In this document: positions 59,535 through 64,000 of the stretch, in pieces | Numbering within the stretch: the stretch's first letter is position 1 | How the letters are laid out: each line of letters starts with the position of its first letter | NCBI GenBank assembly: GCA_951812975.1 | Contig: CATOTC010000005.1 | Span: forward strand, 163,572-227,571 | Reading direction: 5' to 3' | DNA length: 64,000 nt | Source: an uncultured Acidimicrobiales bacterium | GTDB taxonomy: Bacteria; Actinomycetota; Acidimicrobiia; Acidimicrobiales; Aldehydirespiratoraceae | Notes under the pieces: generated by a model | Told to the model about the DNA's origin: nothing | Databases searched by the model: none | The model's input: the letters and a program-made list of their open reading frames with translations, nothing else | Position numbers and translations under genes: made by a program

Positions 59535-61493
59535 TCAGAGTCCTGTGGTGATGATGACCACCCTGGTGCCGTAGTCTTCAACCGTCCCGCTGCGCGGCAG
59601 GGTCTCGAACACCGGGAAGTCCGCGTCGCCCTGCACACCCACCACGAAACCGAAATTCTCGAGGATCTGAGTTGCCTCGGTCACGCTGAGTTCGAGCACA
59701 TCGGGCACCGGGCGGGGTGCCGGGCCATCGGAGATGACGATCGCAACTTCAGAATCGACGGGGCGAACCGCGCCCGGTGCGGGATTGAAGGAGATGACCC
59801 CGCCCTCGGGAACCAGATCGGAGGACTGCCGGACCTGCGCAGTCACCGGTACCAGCCGCAGGCTTCGCAGCAACTCCTCGGCCTCTGCGAGGCTTCGACT
59901 CTCCGGGACCGGCGGCACCGTCCGGTCGGCAGGTCCCCCTGAAACGCGCAGGTCGACATTGGTGTCGGGTTCAAGCTCGGTCACGCCGACGTCGCCGAGG
60001 ACTTCCAGGACGACGCCTTCGGGCACGTCCTCGCTGTCGACAACCTCGACATCACCCAACCCCAGACGGCTCGCATCGAGCTGCGCCTGCGCCTCCACGA
60101 GCGTCAGGTTCACCAGGTCGGGCACGGGCACCAACACCTCCCCCAACGAGACGTCGAACCGCAGCGTCTCCCCCTCGGCCAGTTCTACTCCGGCTCCGGG
60201 ATCAGTGGCCACCACCTCGTCGGCGACCGTGCCGTCCATGCGCACCTCGGTGATCTCCAACAACCACCCGAATTCGGCAACCGCGGTCTGCGCCTCAGAG
60301 AAACTCGTTCCCACCAGGCTGGGAACCGCGTGGGTGACTGGCTGACTCTGCCGCCACAGCACAGCACCGCCAACCACCGCGGTACCGAGCACGATCAGAG
60401 CCACGATCAGCGCGAACCAACGAGCCTTCGAGCCGTCTGTCTCAGCTTCTGTCTTATCGTCGCCGGTCATAGCTCCACCGACGGAGACGGCGGTGGTGCC
60501 GCGGCCGGGAGTCGGATCTCGTTGACCGACGCCGGGTAGAGGACTCCGCTCAGACGCCGCGGCCAGTTGTTCAAGCTGCTCAGTCGAGGCCTGCAGTTGG
60601 GTCTGATCGGCTGCGAGGGGATCCAGATCGAAGGGGGGCGGAGCCAGCAGGAGCGGATCAGGACGAGGCATGCCGTTGGCGGCGATCGTCAGTTCCGTCA
60701 CCAACTGCGAGGCGGTGGGACGTTCGCCGGGGTCGAGCGCTCCGGCCCGCCGCACGATGCCCTGGATCGGGCCGAGAGCCGGATGGGGTTCGAGCCGATT
60801 CTCGGCGCGTGCCATCAACGTGGCGATCGTGGTGTCAGCCACGAACGGGAGCTCCCCGCTGACCGCCTCGTTGACGACCAGGGCCAACGAGTAGATGTCG
60901 GAGGCCGGCCCGAGGCGTTCTCCTCTCGCCTGTTCGGGAGCGGCATAGCGCACCGTGCCCACCACGGACTGGGTCGGTTCCGTCCAACCGGCTTCGGCCA
61001 GAGCCCGAGCCAGACCGAAATCAGCGATGCGCAGCCGTTTGTCAGAACCGAACAGCAGGTTTGCGGGTTTGACATCGCGGTGGACGAGCCCCTGCGTGTG
61101 CGCATAGTCGAGTCCTCTGGCCGTTTCCAACGCAACAAGCAGCCCCTGGCTCGGACTCAACACGCCGACCGTGTCGAGAAGGGAGCGCAGACTCCCGCCC
61201 GCCAGGTACTCGCTGACCAGGAAGGGCACCTCGTCCTGGCCCCAGTCGTAGACGCCGAGGACATTGGGGTGGTTGAGTGACGCTGCCGCCTGTGCCTCCG
61301 CCCGGAACCGTCGCAGAAACGCTGCGTCCTGGGCCAATGCCTCATGCAGGACCTTCACCGCTACCCGGCGACGCAGGACCACATCATCGGCGACGTACAC
61401 CCGCGCGGACGCGCCAGCACCGATCGGGGCCACCACGCGGTAACGATCACCCAGCACACGACCGACGTCAGCACCGGGATCAAACGGGAACAT
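59535..61493 (-). CDS. pknB: Ser/Thr protein kinase with PASTA domains (PknB type)
   Basis: 652 residues. The kinase domain (about 12-280) has GAGASARVYVADD (Gly loop), Lys in VAVKVLHEAL, VHRDVKPANLLFG (catalytic Asp), DFGLA and AAPEQARGE. A membrane helix (WFALIVALIVLGTAVVGGAVLW) at about 355-377 is followed by four extracellular PASTA repeats, starting AVPSLVGTSFSEAQTAV, PVPDLVNLTLVEAQAQL, PPVPESRSLAEAEELL and PVPDVLELSVTEATQIL. It senses peptidoglycan fragments and regulates growth and cell wall synthesis. ATG 61493 (MFPFDPGADVGRVLG) is the start; the ORF upstream is antisense to the next gene. Divergent from the membrane protein gene at 61587. Confidence 0.93.
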   Translation of the reverse strand: MFPFDPGADVGRVLGDRYRVVAPIGAGASARVYVADDVVLRRRVAVKVLHEALAQDAAFLRRFRAEAQAAASLNHPNVLGVYDWGQDEVPFLVSEYLAGGSLRSLLDTVGVLSPSQGLLVALETARGLDYAHTQGLVHRDVKPANLLFGSDKRLRIADFGLARALAEAGWTEPTQSVVGTVRYAAPEQARGERLGPASDIYSLALVVNEAVSGELPFVADTTIATLMARAENRLEPHPALGPIQGIVRRAGALDPGERPTASQLVTELTIAANGMPRPDPLLLAPPPFDLDPLAADQTQLQASTEQLEQLAAASERSPLPGVGQRDPTPGRGTTAVSVGGAMTGDDKTEAETDGSKARWFALIVALIVLGTAVVGGAVLWRQSQPVTHAVPSLVGTSFSEAQTAVAEFGWLLEITEVRMDGTVADEVVATDPGAGVELAEGETLRFDVSLGEVLVPVPDLVNLTLVEAQAQLDASRLGLGDVEVVDSEDVPEGVVLEVLGDVGVTELEPDTNVDLRVSGGPADRTVPPVPESRSLAEAEELLRSLRLVPVTAQVRQSSDLVPEGGVISFNPAPGAVRPVDSEVAIVISDGPAPRPVPDVLELSVTEATQILENFGFVVGVQGDADFPVFETLPRSGTVEDYGTRVVIITTGL

Positions 61494-61586
61494 CCGAACC
61501 AAAGTACCCCCGCCGACCACCAATTCAGTGGCTCTGACTGTCGCCCGCTCGGTGGGCGAGCGCTGCAATCTGGCAGACTTCAGACT

Positions 61587-62012
61587 GTGCTCCGCAAACA
61601 ACAGATTATTTTCGGAATCCTCATCGCCTCGGGCATCGCTCTGATCGTCGCCGCCGCACTCATCAACAACGACGACCAGCCTGATCTGGCTCTGTCGATC
61701 CCCGGAGTGGAGGGCCTGATCCCCGAGCGCGACGACGAGGTGCTGCAGCAACAACGCGTGGGGATCGATCTCGAACCCGAATACCGCCTGGTGGAGATGA
61801 CGATCTCAGCCGATGCCCGGTGTGCCCGTCCGGTGGTGGTCACCGAGCATGTCCGCCGGGTCGAGGGGCTTCAACAGTTCATCTACCAGCCCTCGGCTGG
61901 TCGGCCAGTGGAAGCGCTCGCGCCGGACCAGAACTGTGTGGTCGCCACGATCGAGAAGATCTCTGCACCCGGACGCTTGACCGACATCGAGTGGGTCTTC
62001 ACCGTCAGCTGA
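61587..62012 (+). CDS. Hypothetical membrane-anchored protein divergent from pknB
   Basis: 141 residues from GTG 61587 (MLRKQQIIFGILIASGIALIVAAALINN): a basic start and one N-terminal helix, then an extracytoplasmic domain of about 105 residues (DLALSIPGVEGLIPERDDEVL ... VGIDLEPEYRLVEMTIS, RPVVVTEHVRRVEGLQQFIYQPSAG, VVATIEKISAPGRLTDIEWVF). The pattern looks like a small beta domain with a pair of Cys (DARCAR, DQNCVV), perhaps a disulfide. I do not recognise a family. Its promoter region is shared with pknB (94 bases between starts), so it could act with the kinase at the cell wall. Confidence 0.65.
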   Translation: MLRKQQIIFGILIASGIALIVAAALINNDDQPDLALSIPGVEGLIPERDDEVLQQQRVGIDLEPEYRLVEMTISADARCARPVVVTEHVRRVEGLQQFIYQPSAGRPVEALAPDQNCVVATIEKISAPGRLTDIEWVFTVS

Positions 62013-62027
62013 ACCACCCGGTCGGCG

Positions 62028-62672
62028 TCACTCGACCCGCATCACGAGGGACTTCAGTTCGGTCATGGCTTGGGCCGGGTCGGATCCGACGACGATCCCG
62101 TGCATGCCGACGCTCTGGGCAGCCTCGACATTGGCCGGCATGTCGTCAACGAACACCGCGCTCTGGGCAGCGACTCCCAGTTGGGCGAGAACGTGGTGAT
62201 AGATGGCGGGATCGGGCTTGCGCATCCCGACCGCCGACGAGTCGACCACCACGCTCATGATCTCCATGGGCACGATCGAGTGCCACCCCGGCCCGTCGCC
62301 GCCAGAGAACTCGGCGACGTTGTTGGTGACCACCGCCATGGCCACCCCATCGGAATGCAGTTCCCGCGCAGTTTCGGTCACGACCGTCCGATCGGCTTCG
62401 TCGGTGCGGAACTGCCGGAAGAAATCCGCCAGAGCCAAGCCGATTCCGAGCTCAGCGACGGCGCACTCAACCTCGTTCCAGGCTTCGGCCAGCGGCAACT
62501 CCCCCCGCTCAAGCCGGTGCCAAACGTGGTCACCGTCGAGGTGATACGGCCCGAAGACCGCTGCAAAGACGTCGTCGGGATCAAGCCCGTGCTGCTGCGC
62601 GATCCGTCCGATGGCGTCCACAGGCCTGGCAGAGAACACACCGCCAACATCCCAACAGACTGCTTCGATCAT
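62028..62672 (-). CDS. HAD-superfamily hydrolase (HAD-IA)
   Basis: 214 residues. Motif I is CWDVGGVFSARPV, where the second Asp is Gly as in several HAD-IA enzymes; motif II is AMAVVTNNVAEF; motif III with Lys is RKPDPAIYHHVLAQLG; motif IV is AVFVDDMPANVEAA. It is a phosphatase or dehalogenase of small molecules; the substrate cannot be told. ATG 62672. It is on the same strand as the MazG-like gene, 70 bases downstream of it. Confidence 0.88.
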   Translation of the reverse strand: MIEAVCWDVGGVFSARPVDAIGRIAQQHGLDPDDVFAAVFGPYHLDGDHVWHRLERGELPLAEAWNEVECAVAELGIGLALADFFRQFRTDEADRTVVTETARELHSDGVAMAVVTNNVAEFSGGDGPGWHSIVPMEIMSVVVDSSAVGMRKPDPAIYHHVLAQLGVAAQSAVFVDDMPANVEAAQSVGMHGIVVGSDPAQAMTELKSLVMRVE

Positions 62673-62742
62673 GGCGCGAGAGTTATCTGGTGGAGCCCCG
62701 GTTGTCCAAACGACGGAGCCTGCCTAGCTCCACGAACCCTGC

Positions 62743-63138
62743 CTAGCTCCAGGAACCCTCGCTCTGTTGCCGGCCGAGTTCTGAGACCAGGAGCGGGCCG
62801 GGGTCGCTCCAACCGTCGGGTTTGAGGATCTTCCCGTCGTCACGCCGGATGACCCGGCCGTCGACGACCTTCGCCATGTTGGCGCCGTGCACGATCTCGA
62901 AGACACGGTCGAGGTTCATGCCATGACGCACCGCCGTGTCGCAGATGTAGTAGATGGCGTCGACAAGTGCATCCGCCTGCTCGACGACGTCGGTCGCCTC
63001 CCGCAACTCGTCGAGTTCGTCGTTGACCATCTCCGCGATGAACTCGACAGCCTCGACGCTCATGAGCTTCGGGGTTGAAGGCAGGTTGCCGTCGTTGCAG
63101 GCATCGCTGAACTCTTTGACAGCGGTCGTGTAGGTCAT
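62743..63138 (-). CDS. MazG-like/phosphoribosyl-ATP pyrophosphohydrolase-like protein
   Basis: 131 residues. The all-alpha nucleotide pyrophosphohydrolase layout is seen: TAVKEFSDACNDGNLPSTPKLMS, VEFIAEMVNDELDELREA (EExxE type), EQADALVDAIYYICDTAVRHGM (ExxD), and a C-terminal loop EIVHGANMAKVVDGRVIRRDDGKILKPDGW. This is close to the PRA-PH-like house-cleaning group rather than HisE. ATG 63138. Its 3' end (GSWS-stop) has been tandemly duplicated (62719-62760). Adjacent to ligA on the same strand. Confidence 0.85.
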   Translation of the reverse strand: MTYTTAVKEFSDACNDGNLPSTPKLMSVEAVEFIAEMVNDELDELREATDVVEQADALVDAIYYICDTAVRHGMNLDRVFEIVHGANMAKVVDGRVIRRDDGKILKPDGWSDPGPLLVSELGRQQSEGSWS

Positions 63139-63181
63139 GTGGGTCCTTTGGGTCCAATTTCTGGTAGTCCACCGTGGTAGT

Positions 63182-64000
63182 TCACCGTGGTAGTTCACCG
63201 GTCTCTAGAAGTTCGACAAAGGCCTCCTCGTCGATCACGGGTATCTCCAGCGCTTCAGCCTTGTTGACCTTGGACGCCCCGGGGTCCGCACCGACGACGA
63301 GGGCCAGGGTCGACTTCGACACGCTTGTTGGAGACTTGCCGCCACGGGCGAGGATCGCTTCCTTGGCGCCGTCGCGGCTGTAACCCGTAAGCGTGCCGCT
63401 CACGACCACCGAGACACCTTCGAGGGTCTGTTCGGCCGTCGAGTCGCTCGCCTCGGCCTCCATGGTGAGCCCCGCGTCGGCGAGGCGACCGATGAGTGCC
63501 CGCGCCCGCGGATCTGCGAACCAGCCGTGGACGGCCTCCGCGATCACCGGTCCGAATCCCTCGACTGCGGCGAGGTCTTCGACACCGGCGTCCATGATCC
63601 GCTCCATGGTCCGAAACGACGACGCCAACAACGCTGCGTTGACCTGCCCCACTTCGGGAATCCGCAGACCGAAGATCAGATTGCCGAGCGGGCGGCTCTT
63701 GGAATGCTCTATCGCGGCTCTCAAGTTGTTGACCGACTTCTCCTGGAAGCCGGGCATCTCCAGGATACTGTCGAAATCGAGCCGGTACAGATCGCTGACA
63801 TCCTCGATCAACCCCGCTGAGACGAACCGGTCGACGTTCTTCTCACCGAGGAACTCGATGTCCATTGCGGTACGGCCCGCGAAATGCTCGATACGCCCTC
63901 GGATCTGCCGGGGGCATCCGAAGTTGACGCAGTTGGTGGCCGCGGCACCCTCGTCTCGCACCAACGGGTGATGACAGACCGGGCAGTCCTTGGGGAACTG
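63182..64000 (-). CDS. ligA: NAD-dependent DNA ligase LigA, C-terminal part; runs off the window
   Basis: Joins nicks during replication and repair. Only the last 272 or so residues are in the window. They begin FPKDCPVCHHPLVRDEG with the Cys4 zinc finger completed by NCVNFGCPRQI, then helix-hairpin-helix repeats (IEDVSDLYRLDFDSIL, LEMPGFQEKSVNNL) and PLGNLIFGLRIPEVGQVNA. The C-terminal BRCT domain starts LEGVSVVVSGTLTGYSRDGAKEAI and ends ELLETGELPR. The catalytic adenylation domain lies outside. Short tandem repeats of TGAACTACCACGG follow the stop. Confidence 0.95.
   Translation of the reverse strand, partial: QFPKDCPVCHHPLVRDEGAAATNCVNFGCPRQIRGRIEHFAGRTAMDIEFLGEKNVDRFVSAGLIEDVSDLYRLDFDSILEMPGFQEKSVNNLRAAIEHSKSRPLGNLIFGLRIPEVGQVNAALLASSFRTMERIMDAGVEDLAAVEGFGPVIAEAVHGWFADPRARALIGRLADAGLTMEAEASDSTAEQTLEGVSVVVSGTLTGYSRDGAKEAILARGGKSPTSVSKSTLALVVGADPGASKVNKAEALEIPVIDEEAFVELLETGELPR

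Overview
The window reads as chromosomal DNA of a high-GC actinobacterium, most likely from the Acidimicrobiia. Support comes from the MurT/GatD pair, a coenzyme F420 gene (cofC), a PASTA-domain Ser/Thr kinase, separate ParE/ParC, a DUF222-HNH nuclease, GatCAB, an SCP2-like protein and many GTG/TTG starts. This is inference from gene content; no rRNA or tRNA gene was seen.

Layout. 1-5.2 kb: topoisomerase IV genes parE (partial) and parC, both with a LexA-like CGAAC-N4-GTTCG box upstream, flank a thioredoxin-like lipoprotein whose first active-site cysteine codon is an in-frame TGA followed at once by a two-part hairpin, so it is a probable selenoprotein. fpg follows. 5.2-22.8 kb: a defence island. 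Type I restriction-modification genes hsdM and hsdS are separated from hsdR by an ietAS-like AAA ATPase/subtilisin pair, a Phd/RelE toxin-antitoxin pair, two small membrane-protein genes and a broken TIGR02391-like gene. HsdR carries an extra C-terminal AlbA/Schlafen-like domain. An unknown protein, a DUF222-HNH nuclease with a decaying low-complexity tail and a MazEF-like pair complete the island. 22.8-30.7 kb: a membrane protein, a GPP34-cytochrome P450 fusion, an MMPL/RND exporter, a COG2907 flavoprotein and a Rieske oxygenase, which look like a lipid or isoprenoid modification and export neighbourhood.

30.8-42.1 kb: murT-gatD (lipid II amidation, with a 5 x 36 bp in-frame repeat in murT), a DUF1295 membrane reductase, a beta-hydroxyacid dehydrogenase coupled to a 2-oxoglutarate/Fe(II) oxygenase, a TrmH-type methyltransferase, an Nfu-N-like protein, rnhB, an unknown protein with Ser/Gly repeats, gpsA, cofC and a PIG-L deacetylase. 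42.1-46.5 kb: an unknown protein and an ABC export gene pair beside a solute-binding protein gene broken by an internal deletion. 47-50.6 kb: ilvB-ilvN-ilvC, preceded by what looks like a complete translational attenuator (leader peptide with Val-Val-Ile codons, a pause hairpin and a terminator hairpin). 50.7-64 kb: a nadD-like gene, an acyltransferase-SGNH fusion, a MATE exporter, gatC-gatA-gatB, a coiled-coil protein, an SCP2-like protein, a PASTA kinase, a HAD phosphatase, a MazG-like protein and the 3' part of ligA.

A recurring trait is short in-frame tandem expansion inside genes (36, 18, 21 and 18 bp units) and small tandem duplications at gene ends. The observations most worth follow-up are the UGA-containing thioredoxin, the paired SOS-type boxes at parE and parC, the GPP34-P450 fusion, the HsdR-AlbA fusion inside an ietAS-containing island, and the ilvB attenuator. 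No database search was run; family assignments rest on motifs recognised in the translated sequence.
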